A stretch of 64,000 nt of DNA from Podocnemis expansa. Taxonomy: Eukaryota; Chordata; Testudines; Podocnemididae. Both the position numbers and the translations under genes were made by a program. Positions 11,336 through 24,440 of the stretch are shown one piece after another. Each line of letters starts with the position of its first letter. Position 1 is the stretch's first letter. The stretch covers positions 55,397,005 through 55,461,004 of the forward strand of contig ML681963.1 of NCBI GenBank assembly GCA_007922195.1, given 5' to 3'. A model generated the notes under the pieces. That model was not told the DNA's origin and did no database searches. It saw nothing but the letters and a program-made list of their open reading frames with translations.

Positions 11336-12475
11336 ATTAGCCCAAGGCTTTTCCTCCTCTTCCTCCTGTACACAGCTTTAGTTCAGACTCAGCAGGACTC
11401 TGGGTGAAATGTAAATACTTCTGGGTGTGGTTAAGGGCCAATGAGCGGAGATACCGAGCTCTGCCGTCATGTGAGTTACTGTGTGCATGGCTGATGCCAC
11501 GTACAGTGAGCTCCCACAACACACACACATCTTGTGCATTTGTCATAAGAACACAGCTTAACACCTCCTGCCCCCACCCTGTGATACTAATCTCTAGCTC
11601 TTCAAAGCCACAATATTATCACCACGCTCCCAAATTCCACTGCTATCAAACATCCATTTTAATCTTTCTTTAAAGGGCTCCAGACTCCCAAAGCCCTCGC
11701 TTTTCTCGTGACTAGCTGGAGAACAGCAATGAAATGTAAGGGTTGAACCAAAACAGCTCCTTGTTGCTTTTCTGTTGAGATCCTATCTCATGGAAACCTA
11801 TCCTAGACGACAGGCACAGCAAGAATTCCTTCCTGAGTGGATCAGCGCTCTCCGCCCCAAGAGACCATGCTATGCAGCTGCTCGTGCACTGCCTGAAACG
11901 GCTTCTGCCAAAGAAGTCTGCACAGCGGTGAAAGGGAAATGGTTTCATATGCCACAAACCATGCCGGGGGGGGGGGGGGGGGGTGGATCTGGAATTACAT
12001 TAGTTGAGTGGAGCTTGTGAGGATTAACAGAGTATGGCATTTGAAATGTGCTGGATGCTGTAGGGCCAGAGATCTTCAGGAACTGAGTGGTTTGGTGAGG
12101 GTATCAGCTTCACTGACAAGGCTGAGACATATTCATTCTTGTTTTTGTTGGATTGTGCTTATTATGGTAGCTCCTCTGTTGCTGAATGGCATTTGCAGGT
12201 TGGTTTCCAGCTGGAGAAGGAATCAGGGATACAAAGTCAAGGTATTAGTTGAGCATCAGTTTTGGAATGGAGGCAGTCACAGCTGACCCTCAGACAATCC
12301 CAGCAGCTGCAAACATCAGCCCTGAAATCAGTGCTGGGTTTCCAGTGTGCCACTCTGCTCCTTCCATCAACTCATCAGCAAGGTACAGCAAAGAGAAAAG
12401 TTCTCTGCTGGTGCTTGTGCCACTTCTGCCCAAAAATACACATCTCACAAAATAATTCCCAGGCATTTCTTCAAA
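11336..12475. other. non-coding stretch with an 18-base G run
   Basis: No gene is supported. The only clear feature is an uninterrupted G18 at 11966-11983, flanked by ATGCC and TGGATC. Confidence 0.45.
11966..11983 (+). repeat. poly-G tract, G18
   Basis: This is a pure homopolymer of 18 G. Such runs can fold into G-quadruplexes and are also a common site of length error in sequencing, so the exact number should be treated with caution. Confidence 0.8.
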
Positions 12476-12483
12476 GTCTAGGC

Positions 12484-12701
12484 CAGTGGTTCCCAACATT
12501 TTCTCTGCCATGGCACACCTTGCTACCTTTAATTAATCTAAGGCAGACCACCATCTAGTTTCCAAATGAACTCATGAATATTCATGAGACAATGAGCCAA
12601 TCCAGAGCTCTTCAAGCAGTTTTTTCAAAAAATTTTGTGGCACATCTGCTCAGGCCTGATGGCACACCTGTGTGCTGTGGCACACTGGTTGGGAAACACT
12701 G
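12484..12701. mobile_element. hAT-type MITE with perfect 8-bp TSD GTCTAGGC
   Basis: Termini are CAGTGGTTCCCAAC and the near-inverse GTTGGGAAACACTG. The flanking 8-mers at 12476-12483 and 12702-12709 are both GTCTAGGC. Length is 218 bp with no coding potential. The TSD has TA at its centre (nnnTAnnn), the pattern reported for the Buster branch of hAT transposons. Internally it has paired TGGCACAC words near each end. Confidence 0.9.
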
Positions 12702-12950
12702 GTCTAGGCTCCCCTTGAATGTGAAGAAAAGATTGGGCTGGTTCTGTAATAGCCCCATCTGGTGACTCCCACCACAACAGCATCTACGGTACAGTAGAGA
12801 CACTGCAGAGTAGGACAAGTTCACCCCTATTGGAGCTTCACTGCAGTCACCATTTACTCCCAGGATAGGCCTACCCTGGTGTGCCCTTGGCTACCAAAAT
12901 GCCTTTGGAACACACTTGCTATGTCGCTTTCCTTTGATTTGTGTCTAAGG

Positions 12951-13130
12951 CAGTGGTTCTCAACCTTTTGCAGGTCATGACACACTTGGCAGTATATTGC
13001 GACCCTACAGGACACACTAGTCCACCTATGACAGGCCAAGTCTAGCCATCTCCCTGGCTCTCTGTGACACACACTTACCACTGCGTGGTGACACACTTAT
13101 GTGTCCCAATACAGTGGTTAACAACCACTG
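12951..13130. mobile_element. hAT-type MITE with perfect 8-bp TSD GTCTAAGG
   Basis: Termini are CAGTGGTTCTCAACC and GGTTAACAACCACTG, flanked by GTCTAAGG at 12943-12950 and 13131-13138. Length is 180 bp. A second copy of the same subfamily lies at 23790-23966 and shares the CAACCTTTTG-AGGTCA and CAGTATATTG-type interior. The TSD again has a central TA. Confidence 0.9.
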
Positions 13131-13138
13131 GTCTAAGG

Positions 13139-16100
13139 CATATGAACCCTTTAAAATCTTTTAAAAATTTGGTCTGAAATTGCATTGTCTTCCTGCTGGG
13201 CCAAGCAAGTCCAACCCAAGCAGTGTAGAAGTGCCGAGAAAACTCAGGAGTAATGATTGACATGGCAAGGGAAACCTGCCAGGGACAGCAATACAGATTA
13301 TTTTGGTAAGTGAAAATGGGGTCTTTATGCCAAAGCCAGCAGATCTGTCATCTCTGAAGCTGGCCATGTCTGCCAGGCTGCCATCTCACTGGACTTGGGA
13401 CGTGCATAGCTGGGTCCATGTCAGCCACTAAGTAAGCATTCTATTTTTTCCTTAGCACATGCTGCAAAAGATAATCTTTGCATGCTACTCTGAACATGGG
13501 GAGCCAGTGTTTCATACTGTGGGACACTCAGCCTCTGAACTCATTCTTTCCTATTAAGTCTGGCATGGCACGAGAGATGCAATTAAAATCACACTTGGAT
13601 CTTCTGCCAACTGCTTTGCTTGCTCCCATCCTTAACAATTAGTAACAATCCAGAGGAATGAAGGGCTTTAAGAGATCCCATTTGGGCATTGTTTTATGTG
13701 GATGAACTTTAACTCAAAACTTGTTTTTGCACTTTAGAGACAGAGCCGAAAAGTCACTGTGCTTGGCATCAGTGCAGCACTCCTTCACCCCTCGCTGACC
13801 CTGCCAATGTGGGAGCGGTTGCCATTGCAGAGAGGCAAGGAGACACCCACCACCCCTAAGCAGTAGCACAAAAATCTGCAAAGAGGGTGAAGACATTGCC
13901 AAGAGACTGATGGCCCTTGGGACAGGTTTACATAGTCCCACTCCAGATATTTCCTCTGCTTCTACAGCCAAGGGAGTAGTTGGTTCTTGCAGCTCCCACC
14001 CTTCTCAGATCCTCCATCTGTTGGCTATACCACAGTCACTGCCAAACCTTATGGTACGGCAGCTGCACAGGCCTCCCTGTTTCTCATTGTGTCCTGCATA
14101 CAAGTGGGAATAGAGCCCAGTGTCCTCTGATCCACACCCTACACTTGGCTTCAAAGGGTTTATGGGAGGGTGGGGTGGGCTGTTGAAGCAAGGAATCCCA
14201 CTTGCAACTAATTAGCTGCTTCCTGAAGCTGGGTTTGAGGCCAGGGCTCAGGTGACAGCTCCAGGGTGCCTGATCTTGACAGATGAAGAAGACCCACAGA
14301 GAGCAGGTGGCTCAGGGAGAAGCACCTGGAAAAGGAGCCGGGCAGCTAGATCTCAAGGCCTAGCTGCTCTGCTTAACTTGTGCTGGATTTTTTTGGTTTG
14401 AGAAACAGACCCAGCCCTGAATGAAAGGGCTGGAATTCTGTGGCAGCTCAGAGTTTTATTTGATGCCACTAGCTCACAAGTTGGTACACAAGGTGAATTA
14501 AGCAACTGACACCCTCGTTAAGTTGCAATCACTGGAAGGCAATAATTGCAAGCAAGTGACCAGGTTTCAAGCACTGCTGTTTTGTGAAGGACATGGCCAG
14601 GGTGATGTGCGCAAGCGCCTTTGGGGCAGGACAGATGGACACATGCATGGTTATGGTGTATTCATTTCAAAGACAGACCGCATCCAGACATGCGCAGGCG
14701 AGCACACACTGATCAGTGCATTACAAATTGATCAGTACAATCGTCACAGGCTGTGCCCACTAACAGAGGTTGTGGAGTTTGTCCTCCTTCAGGGGCAGAT
14801 CCAAAAGAAACACAAACTGGTCACTGAATGTTGAGCCTGCAGGTAGCCCTATAGATATTGTTGCAAACTGAAATGATGGCTACCATTGGGGAAATGGGGT
14901 CCTTTCATCAGTTCCAAGAGTGGGGTCTCTTTCCCAATACCCCACTGGAACAAAGGAACATTGGACAAAGGGCAGATGCTTAGATCATTTCAAAAGTTGA
15001 AGCTGTTAAAAGAGATAGTCCAAAACACTGAACATCGGCTACAGGAAGCCAACTGGTATTGGATGAGGAGGGGCATGCTCAGCATTTTTATATTAACAAT
15101 GCTTTGATAATAAAGAACCAGGGAAGCTAAGACAGGAAACAAAAGGCTGCTTGGATACCCATTTAGGACAATCTACTGCTGTCTGGGGTGGAGTGCTGAG
15201 CCCTTGGTCCTGAACCTCTTCTTCTGGTCAGAGAAGTTGTTTTATAAAAATATTTCAAAAGTTCTTTTTTCCTGTATTTTTCAAGCAGTAACTTTTGGGG
15301 GTTTATTACTAATTTTAAAACAACATTAAACTTTCACTTTTGACCTTTTATGGTTCCCCTTTTACTCCTTTTTCATTCCCCTTTCCCCCCTTCATTCTTT
15401 TTTTGTTTTCCAGTGTACGAGACATGAAGGAAACATATTCACAGACAGACACACCCATGCATTATTCCCACAACTCAGAAAAGTGGTAAAAACAATTTTT
15501 TCCTGAAATGTCTGATTTCTCTAAAAAGGAATTAGCTTGCAGAACACAGAGCAGTTCCCCTTTACAGGGGTGGGTGACAGGGGAGCTGTCCTGAAGACAA
15601 TGAAGCTGGAAGCGTCTGCCATGATGACAACCCACCCACTATCTGAAACATGAAGTGTACAGAAGGGGAGGCAGTAGGGTTAATATGCTGAGAGAGGGAC
15701 TAGAAAGTTTTCAAGCATCTCATGTTAGCAAGGCCCAGAAGCTTCTGCCTAGCCAAGCCGTTATTGTCTGGGCACTACAGAACTGAAGACAAATAGATGC
15801 ATTTATTACAAAACCTTTTGTTTTGGCTTCAAGCAGAAAAAATAGCTCCTGTTTTTCATACCCGCATGACTTTGGAGGGATCTGACGATGCCAAGTGCCT
15901 GGCTGGAAGTATTCAGTGCCTATCTGGATCACACCATGGCCCAGGATCAGGACCAGTGTGGTTTCAGTACTTTCCTCACCGCTGGCTGTAAAATAGACTC
16001 CTCTCAAGGCACAGAAGTTGTCTGAGACAAGGCGCCTGCATTGACTTACAGCTGTTTGGAGCCCCTGCCCAGGGAGCAAATGGCTCATGCATCGAGCTCA

Positions 16101-17190
16101 GAGTATGCAATTATGCAACCTGCTGGAATGCTGGCTGCGGATGACTAGAACTGCTTGTGAACAGCAGAGAGAGCTCAAACAAATAAATAGATTTATATCA
16201 AGAGCTGATTGGAATTGGCAAAGCTGAAAAACCAAAATATCTTTAAAACTTGAGAAAAATCACGCAGGTGTTAGGAAGCAATAATTCACTATGAAGTACA
16301 AAAATATCTTAAAAAAAAAAAAAAGAAATAATCGAAGCAGTCCAACAGGCACCACAGGACTTACGTAAGGAACAGTAGAGACACGCACGTATCCTGAGCC
16401 TACTCATGAGACTTTTCTACCAGGCAGAACCCACTGTTATTCCCAGTTTACACCCGTGTAATTGAGAGCAGGATCAGCTGGGGAGCCTGACAGAGACACG
16501 CACACACACTTCTGTGTTCTAGGAAACAGCAAATATTTTGAGCCATTGGCTCAAGCTTGCCTCACTTGGTTGAAACCACATTGCTATGGCTGCAGATGCT
16601 GCATTGTTGTCATTGACAGAGATTAATGAGGTTTAATATGTGGCAATGAAACATGGGGGTGGGTGGGAATTCAATCAATTTATCCTATTTTTATGGAGGA
16701 ATATAAATTTTCAAAGCTACTACAAAAAAAAAAGTATTGCCAAGTGCCATTTTAGTAGTGAATGTGACAAAGAAGGATGGTTTTATTAATATATTTCTTT
16801 TAGTCCTGAACGAGCTATGGATGCACTCACAGAATCACTGAAATGCAGCTACCTCTAGGGTAGAACACAGCAGACCACTTGTACCCTTACCACGGGAAAA
16901 GAGAAAATTTTGGCCAGTGGTACTAGGGAAAATTCCCTCTTTTCATGGGTTCTTTTTAGGGGCAAACTTTCCACGATAGTCTTTCATTGTACATGTCCTG
17001 TTCTGTACCAGCAAGTGGTCAACATTTAGATATCTACCTGTTTTGCAGTTCCAAATGTTTCTTGTGCTTGCAGATCACATAGCTGAACCTTGCAACAATT
17101 GTTCCCACCATTGATTCCAGGCAATGGCATAACATGATGTCAAAGCCACCTATAATGTCCACATAAGGCAGATAGGACCCTGCTTTAAAG
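13139..17190. other. long non-coding stretch
   Basis: No mobile element with clear ends and no gene. A long T/C-rich tract at about 15340-15414 ends TTTTTTTGTTTTCCAG and resembles a strong plus-strand splice acceptor, but no matching exon or donor could be supported. A14 at 16311-16324 is a simple run. ORFs of 60-120 codons show no domain. Confidence 0.4.
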
Positions 17191-17194
17191 CAGA

Positions 17195-17420
17195 TGATCT
17201 TGTGTTTATGGCACTGAACTGGAATGCAGGAGATCAAGGATCTGTTCCCAGTTGTCCCACAGCCTCATGTGAACCTTCATCACCCATTGTATCAGCTCCC
17301 TGTTTCTACAATAGGGATAAACACACCTCCTGTCTATTTAGACTAAGCTCTCTGGAGCAGGGACAATCTTGTGAGGTCCATGTCCAGTGCTCTGCCTAGT
17401 AGAGCCCCAATCTCAGTACA
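17195..17420 (+). repeat. MIR-like SINE (sense)
   Basis: The order is TTTATGGCACTGAACTGGAATGCAGGAGATC, then a polypyrimidine/TACAATAGGGATAA middle, then AAGCTCTCTGGAGCAGGGACAATCTTGTG and CAGTGCTCTGCCTAGTAGAGCCCCAATCTC. This is the head-to-tail layout of an amniote MIR-type SINE on the plus strand. Confidence 0.6.
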
Positions 17421-19785
17421 GTTATACAAATAACAGATTCCTGCTTGAAACTCTGCAAACTCTATGTCACACCTACAGGGCGGCATCAGCCACCATCAGG
17501 GATAGTGGGTCTTGGCCTCTCAAGCCTGAAGACTAATCCATCAAACCACCCCCTATGGTGGCTCAGAAAGGATGAGCCAATAAAGCAAGGGAAGGAGATT
17601 GCTTCTGCAGCCAGTAGTGATAATTAAAAGCCCTTGTGTGGCAGGCACATTAATCATGTCACCCGTTGCACCCCATAGCCCATTGTGAAGGGATCTTTTT
17701 ACAGACCACAGACTTTCCTCACCCCATTTACAGTAAACACATGAAATGTGACAATCTGGGTGCCAATACATATGAAAATGTCAACCCTCAATGGAATAAT
17801 GGAATTTGGCTGGGCTGGTCTTGGACCCAGCTAAGAGCAAAGCTGGATGAGCCTAATGCAGCCATTGGGGAAGAGGAGGGAGGGAAGTGTCCCATTAAGG
17901 TATTTGAAGTGGTATCTAACCCAGCAAGCTAGAGACAGGATGAAACTCTAGTACCAGGCTCCAAACCCACATCTATCCCTGGCATCTTCAGCCTCCCCGG
18001 AAGAAGCTCTCTGCAGTCTCTCAAGCCAATCTCTCTGCTGAAAGCAGTGTCCAGCCTGGCTCAAATGAGGGGACATGAGCTGCAATATGGACATCTGTTA
18101 ATGACATGTGTAGCCCATCAGAGGGGAGTTACTTGATTTGGGTGAAAACCTCAAAACAGCTGGGAAACACAACTGCACCCTTGAAACAGTGAATTCACTG
18201 TTAGACCACAACCACCAAGGCCAGAGAAGTGGCTGCTGGATATTGTAGCAAGCCAGGTACTGATGTGAAACTGCAGGGGTTAAACAAAGCCCCGCAAACC
18301 TCCCACCCACCCATTAGAAGCACAAAACATGCTCACAAAATGCTCTAAGATGGAAGTTCAACATCTAAATTCAGCCCTGAGGAGAATTTTCTGGTTAAGG
18401 CCAAAGCATCTGAGAAGCAGAGGGTGTGAGATGACATTAATGCATTTGCTGAGCAGCGTGAATGAGGCCCTTCTGGGGTTTCTGGTTCCATAACGAACTG
18501 TCCAAGCACTGTGCACTGCAGGGGACTTGACTGGAGGATGGCATCAGGTGAGGGGAGGGACTGAATTTGGACAACAGATCAGCCCCTGAAGCTGATGACC
18601 TGCAAGCTGATGACCAGGCTGCTGCCTGTGCCCCCAGCACGTAGCACTAAGCTCTGTGCATGCTCAGTACCAGTCTCGGTTCTCCAAATCTGCCCTTCGC
18701 TTCCCCTCCTGCTAAGGAAATGCGAGGGGCACCCACTTCTCATCCTGCTGCTCTTGCCAACAGAACATCTCCAAGTGCAGCGTCATTCATTCCCACAATT
18801 TATTAGCCTGGTTATCTCAGCAAATTTGTCAAGCCATTAATGTCAAGCCCTTAAGCTGAAGGACTGACTACATAAAGATCCTGGAATGACTTCTTATCCC
18901 CCTGCACTCTTGGCTGCCACACTCTCTTTCTTATTAGTTAGCTTCTTGTCTTGGAATGACATGCAAAGGGCCTCTCCCCTGGCTGAGCATTTCCATTCCC
19001 AATGCCAGTTTTTCAAGGCCCTTGGCCTCCGGGAGTGCCACCAGCCAGGCTCTGTCACTGACAACTTATACTCATGTCCAGGATGTTTGCCCTGCAGATG
19101 ATGGCAGGAGACGGGGCCAGGCCCAGGGTTTTATTTCTCCCCTGCTCTGTGAATAAGATTATGGCACAGGAGGCTGTCCAGCTACATGAAGGTGCACTGT
19201 GAAGCCACTGGTGTGCTATGGGAAGTCCAGGGAGCTGGCTTTGCTGAGGACGTGATTCCAGATTCATTCCAGCCCTTACTGGTTGTCTCCAAGAAGCAAA
19301 TCATTCCCATGGCTGTCAGCTGAACAAGTCCCCAGCTACCACAAAGACAAAGAGGAGAGGTTCTACATGTGAGCTACTGAGTCCATTCTCCACTGACTGG
19401 CTGCCATTGACATAGGATGAGCCAGTCTCTTACTCGTACCAGCAGCTCAAAGCAAGTGTTGCCATCATCACAGGAGGGTGACAGCACAGCAGGATCCCTG
19501 GACTTTTGAACAGATGGCTCAGGCTGAACAAACCTGCTATCGCTGCAAAAGCTTTCGATCCCCATGATACTTTACTGTATACCTTGCTCATTCCAAAACC
19601 CTCAGCCACAGGGCACTGGTGGGGTACCAGCTCAGCCATTGAATGCTGGGGCTTTAGCTACGGATTCCTTCACCACTTGGCTACTGGCTCAAATCCCACC
19701 CCCCAAATCTGGCAAAAGAGTGGTTTCCATCTAGCAAGAGGAGCCTCACTCCAGTGCTTGTGTCACAACCAACAGAGTAAGTGGA
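17421..19785. other. unique-looking non-coding stretch
   Basis: No gene or mobile element is recognised. Short ORFs on both strands (for example 17666-17932 and 18886-19156) have no identifiable domain. Confidence 0.4.
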
Positions 19786-19789
19786 GGAT

Positions 19790-20200
19790 TATCTGGGAAT
19801 CCCCACACTGGATGAGATCAGGGTTCATCTACTCCAGTGGAGGCCAGCACCAGCTGCTTCAAGGCAAAGTGCAAGAAACCTGAAGTCTTGGGACACCCCG
19901 TCCCGTGGGAACATTTCCTCTAGATCCCAGCTTGGTAGAAGTTGGCTTGTGCCCAGAAACTTGAGGACTGCACTCCCTTTTAAAACATAGTTACTAATAA
20001 TTTTGCTCTACCTAATGAGGACCTTGCTCATCACTCAAATAACTTAGCCATGGCTCTGAGTCCTGCCCAGCCTCTCCTGCCATTTAGTGGCAGAGAGTTC
20101 CACAGACCATTGTATACTTGTATGCTTTCTCCAATACTGAGCTTCAAAATCTGGAAGGAAAGCTCTTGGTTTCTGGATGCTCCTCATCGTCAAACTAATT
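19790..20200 (-). mobile_element. CR1 LINE 3' fragment (antisense)
   Basis: The left end (CACTGGATGAGATCAGGGTTCATCTACTCCAGT) parallels the antisense CR1 3' end, whose usual wording concerns a 'GGTCCATCTAGCCCAGT' phrase. Further right, GGCAGAGAGTTCCACAGACCATTGTATAC near 20090 and the TTCTCCAATACTG stretch match the deeper antisense part. It is diverged and carries no intact coding. Confidence 0.6.
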
Positions 20201-21503
20201 TTGAACTATCTATTTTTGAGTGGGGGTGAGGGGCAGGAGGAGGAAGAGAATGATATTTGTATTTTAGTTCATCTGAGTTCTCTTATCTACCTGTATCTCC
20301 AGTTCCTTTCATACCAACTCTCCTTTTCACAACAAGGGTGAAAAACTTACTCCACCCCACTTTTGTTTCTTGGCCTCATACTGGAGATCGTGAGCCTGCA
20401 AGACAAGCTAATGGCTCCACCAGGGATTGAACCCATGGCTTCCTGGCAGCTGCTTGGCTGAAAAGAAGCTTAACATTGAGCAACAATAACAGCTCATCCC
20501 CCTTTAATGATCCCTCCACACAGTAGGCCAGAGCTGTGGTGAAAATAAGATGTCCTGCCAGTGAGCTCTGAGAGTGTGGTGAGCTGAGTTATAAAGACAT
20601 AAAATCGGATTCTTTCCTCCAAACTGCACTCGTTCGCTAGGGCCTTTCCTCTGCAACGAACAGTGCAGGGCTACAGTGCTGCCAGGCATTTAATGGGGCT
20701 TCACTCACATGCAGCACAATGGGTTAGAAGGTCTCTCTCTTGCCTCCAGGACTCCAATATTAATTTTGTTTCAGGAATGCCAGAGCTGACTTTGTTTTGA
20801 GCCCAGCCTTGTGCATTGCAGTGGGGGGGGGGAGGAGCGAGATGCTAGCTGGATGTAGAAGGCTGGAGGGTTTTGAAGGGCAGGGCATACAGATCTCACA
20901 AACTCAGGGGGAGCTCAGCCCTTAACTCCCACTCATGCCTTTGAAAAAACTTGGGAACTGCCCTGCCATCCACCTCCAGGAGTCATTCCCCATCATATTC
21001 TTTCCTCCCATCTTTGAGCTTGGGGGTAGCTGGTCCTATCTTGCAGCCTACACAGCAAATGGCTTCCCAGAGTATTCCATCAGCCTAACTCAATGTGTTC
21101 TTCTTGCTGCACATTGTGAGGTCTTGGCAGACACTGTCTTCTGGCCAGCCAGCTCTGGGGATGGGTTCCTGGGGGGTCTTCTGCTGATGCAGCAGAACTC
21201 CTCCCAAGGTCACAGTGCTTGTGCCTTGGAAGTGAGCACCCCTAGACACCCATCAACTCAGCCTGTTCCTGCCAGCAGCTTCCCCAGGACTTGAAATTAG
21301 CGGTCAGGGGGTCTAGAGGGAGGTGTAGGGTGTGTTGGGGTGCTCACTAAATTGGTATAACACTGTTACTAGCTGACAACTGGGGCGGGGGGCTTTGCAA
21401 AATCCCTGGTTCCAGCTCTTGGAAGAGAATTTTAAGGCCCTCTTCAGCCTGCCCTTCCACCTCCCTCATAGCAGCACTATGCAAACAGCTGTATGTAGAG
21501 ACC
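20201..21503. other. non-coding stretch
   Basis: No gene is supported. Near 20420 the word GGGATTGAACCC resembles the T-loop region of a tRNA-derived SINE, but no folded tRNA could be built around it. A G9 run lies at 20822-20830. Confidence 0.4.
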
Positions 21504-21511
21504 CCCTATGG

Positions 21512-21710
21512 CAGGGGTCTCAAACTCAAATCACCATGAGGGCCACATGAGGACTAGTTGAGGGCGAGTGCATTAGCTCAAGGGCCGCACCACTGAAACC
21601 TTTTCATACAATGATATTGCAATTATTGGTAACAACAGTGTTGGTGAGAGGCACGGGAACTAGCTTTAGGGGTTGCATGTGGCCCACGGGCTGTGTTTTT
21701 GAGACCCCTG
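21512..21710. mobile_element. hAT-type MITE, TSD CCCTATGG/CACTATGG
   Basis: Termini are CAGGGGTCTCAAACTC and TTTTTGAGACCCCTG, which are inverted. Flanking 8-mers at 21504-21511 and 21711-21718 agree at seven of eight positions and have central TA. Length is 199 bp. The interior repeats GGGCCACATGAGG / GGGCCGCACCACTGAA words. No coding content. Confidence 0.87.
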
Positions 21711-21718
21711 CACTATGG

Positions 21719-23425
21719 TAAAGTGGGGGAGACTCTTGGGATTCTCTCTGGGGATTATGTGATGTGCCTCAGTTCCTCCTAGCTTTTCTGTTCAGGTATT
21801 CCAGTGAAGGAACCTGGGTGTGTGATTATTATAAGGCCACTTGGGAGGACAGACAGGCTCTTCTCAGTCCCCCGGAGGCAGAGCTGGTCAAGACCCCACC
21901 CCCACTCAACCAGCCACAGAGGTTGTGGCAGATCAAGACCAAGGGGCAATGTTTACGTAGTGGAGGAAAAAGACAAAGGAGTAGGGAAGGGGTCTGGTGG
22001 AGGCTTGGACAGAAGGGGGCCAGTGCTAGAGTGTGGGTTTAAGGGAATAGGCCCTTGATGCATAGCTCCATACCGCCTTCCCCCCGCCACAGCCAGGGGT
22101 TGTAGCTGTAGTCTCCAGTTCATCTACTGGCCAACTCTTTCTATGCTGTGATAATGAAAGCTAATAAACACCTGACTCCCCACTGGCTAAGAGTCCCTTC
22201 TGACTAGAAAGCAGGGTACTGAACTTTTGGCCTGTGGCAGACCTCCCTGAGATGCCTCCAGGGGAGAACTTCCATGGGTGGAGGGGATGCAGGCTACAGA
22301 TGGAGCAGGGACCTTCCAGAGGCTGCATGTAGGAGCTGGCTGCATTCCTGGTGGAGATGTGGACGAACTGGGGCAGATTCCACCTTGGCAGAGTCCCGAT
22401 CCACAAGGAGCAGAAGGGACCTGGGCATGGTTCCTGAGTGACTCTATCACACCAGCCCATGCCTGTTCATGTGCATATGCCTTGGTGCCAGACTCCCCAG
22501 ACTTGGAGGTACATGCAGGGTAGTAGCAGGAGGAGGGATTGGAAACAGTAAGTAGGCCAATCCCTCCTTCCACACCCAGCACGGAGGCTGCTTCTATGAA
22601 CATTCTGGCCCTAAGAGCTTTGGCGGGAGGTGAGGCTATTTCTGGAACTTTTAGCAACCCCCAGAGAGCTGTCCGCTACTTCTCTCCATCTCTCAGCACA
22701 GCCACTATGTTTTATTTTTAGACCCTCTGGCTTTCACCCAGTGACGACAGGCAGGAAAATCCCCAAGCAAGCCAATAAAAGCAGAGCAGGCTGCATCCCT
22801 GCAAGGTGGGAGGTAAAGCAGAACAGGTCAAAGGTGTGCCAGATGACCTTCCCAGTTCTGGTTCAAGCTCAGCTCAGACCTGGCCCTGAAACAGAGACAG
22901 TCAGAATGGTGCAGACAAGTTTTGTGGAGTCAGTTACAAGGAAGTTGACCAAACCCTGTCCATACACAAAAAAGGAAATGTGGTTTCAGTACTGGTGCAT
23001 TGTGGCAAAGGCTGGGTAGCAATCCCAGAATGTCTCAGGGGCAATAGAGCACGCAGTGAACCTCCCTTGAGACCAGAATATTAGATATTGCCTCGCTGGC
23101 ATAAGGCAGTGAACCTATGGTGGCAGTGGCCTGCATGGAACAACACGGTCACAGAAACAGAATATAGACAGAACAAGCTAAACACACTCTATGCAATATC
23201 CACACCCACAGAGAGTGCCAAGTACAAACTAGCTTGCAGCGTAAGCACACCTTAGCTACTTCTCTGCTGTTGCTGCCAAGGTTACCGCAGCTGCACTGCT
23301 ATTTTATTCTAATGCTAACTTGATAAGAACTACAACTATATGCCCGTGAGCAGTGGAATTGTTCCACCAGCTCACAGCACAGCTATAGCCACCCACCTCC
23401 CCACTAAAGAGGCAGTAGAATCCAG
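21719..23425. other. unique-looking non-coding stretch
   Basis: Several overlapping ORFs of 80-156 codons exist at 21764-23019 on both strands, but they shadow one another and show no recognised domain. No mobile element with clear ends is visible. Confidence 0.35.
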
Positions 23426-23600
23426 TGTTCAGGACCAGGACTCTGGAAACATGGGTTCTAGACATGGACCTACTGGGTGATCTTGGACTAGTCACTATTC
23501 CCTCTGTGCTTCACTTTCTCCACTTGTAAAGTGGATGGAATGCCACTAAGCAGCTTTGCAAAGATGGATGGAGAGTATGACCCCACCACCTAATTCTTTT
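23425..23600 (+). repeat. MIR-like SINE (sense)
   Basis: GGGTTCTAGACATGGACCTACTGGGTGATCTTGGACTAGTCAC...TCTGTGCTTCACTTTCTCCACTTGTAAAGTGGATGGAA follows the MIR core closely: the tRNA-like B box, then 'GTGACCTTGGGCAAGTCAC', then 'CTCATCTGTAAAATGGG'. Confidence 0.7.
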
Positions 23601-23789
23601 GCACCTGGGGCTCTTCAGCCTCAAGGCTCCTCATCAGGAAAGGAAGTGGATCGCCAACCCTTGCCCACAGTAGCCCTTAAAACACCTTACAAAAGGAGGT
23701 CAGCATGAGCATGGTTACTAGGAGCACTTCCCTGCTTTACTACAGTCTGGGAGGACAAATACATTAAAGACTGTGGGGCTCAACTAGCT

Positions 23790-23966
23790 CAGTGGTTCTC
23801 AACCTTTTGTAGGTCACACACATGTGGCAGCATATTGTGACTCTACAGGACACACTAGCTCACTTCCTCCAGGCCAAATCCAGCCAGTTCCCCAGCTCTT
23901 CACGACACTTGTACTGCTGCATGATGACACAGTGATGTGCCCCAACACAGTGGCTGGAAACCACTG
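23790..23966. mobile_element. hAT-type MITE, second copy of the 12951 subfamily
   Basis: Termini are CAGTGGTTCTCAACC and GGCTGGAAACCACTG. Flanking 8-mers are AACTAGCT (23782-23789) and GACTACGT (23967-23974), agreeing at five of eight positions with the central TA kept. Length is 177 bp, and the interior matches the copy at 12951-13130. Confidence 0.8.
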
Positions 23967-24349
23967 GACTACGTGATAGTGTCATCAGGCAATTCTTCAG
24001 CACCTAGGCTAATCCCAGTAACCATTAGCTGTGTCAGAGCCGAGCCCCAGAATCAGGACACTTAACACCTTGAACAGCCAGCCCACTAGCCATCTGTAAA
24101 ATCCAAATCCTGCCTGAGAGCCTGGCGCACCTGGCAAAGTTCAGGATGGCATTACTAGGTGGGGGTCCTTCCAGGGCCAGGACCGTCTCCAGCTGCAGGA
24201 AAGAGCTCTTCCACTCTCTGCAGGATGTGCTGGGAGGATTCGCCTTGCTCTGATTAGCACTGCAATAATTCTGTTATGTCAGCATCTCGCCCAGGACACA
24301 CCTGTGCCTGGGAATTAAACTGGCAGTCCCACTTCCTCTCCCAATCCAC

Positions 24350-24440
24350 AGAATGACATAGAAAATAAGACATGGAAGGGACAATGAGAAGTCATTGAGC
24401 CCAATCCTGTGTCCTGTCAGCACAGACCCCAGCCACTTGC
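24350..24440 (-). mobile_element. CR1 LINE 3' end fragment (antisense)
   Basis: GAATGACATAGAAAATAAGACATGGAAGGGACAATGAGAAGTCATTGAGCCCAATCCTG has the order of an antisense CR1 tail: tail repeat, then the complement of the GGTCCCTTCC region. Only the terminal part remains. Confidence 0.55.

Noticed and set aside
15395..15480. Possible exon after a strong acceptor (TTTTTTTGTTTTCCAG)
   Set aside because: The following sequence has no convincing donor or coding frame. Treated as a pyrimidine-rich tract.
20415..20435. tRNA-like box (GGGATTGAACCC)
   Set aside because: No cloverleaf could be drawn around it on either strand. It is more likely a remnant of a tRNA-derived SINE.
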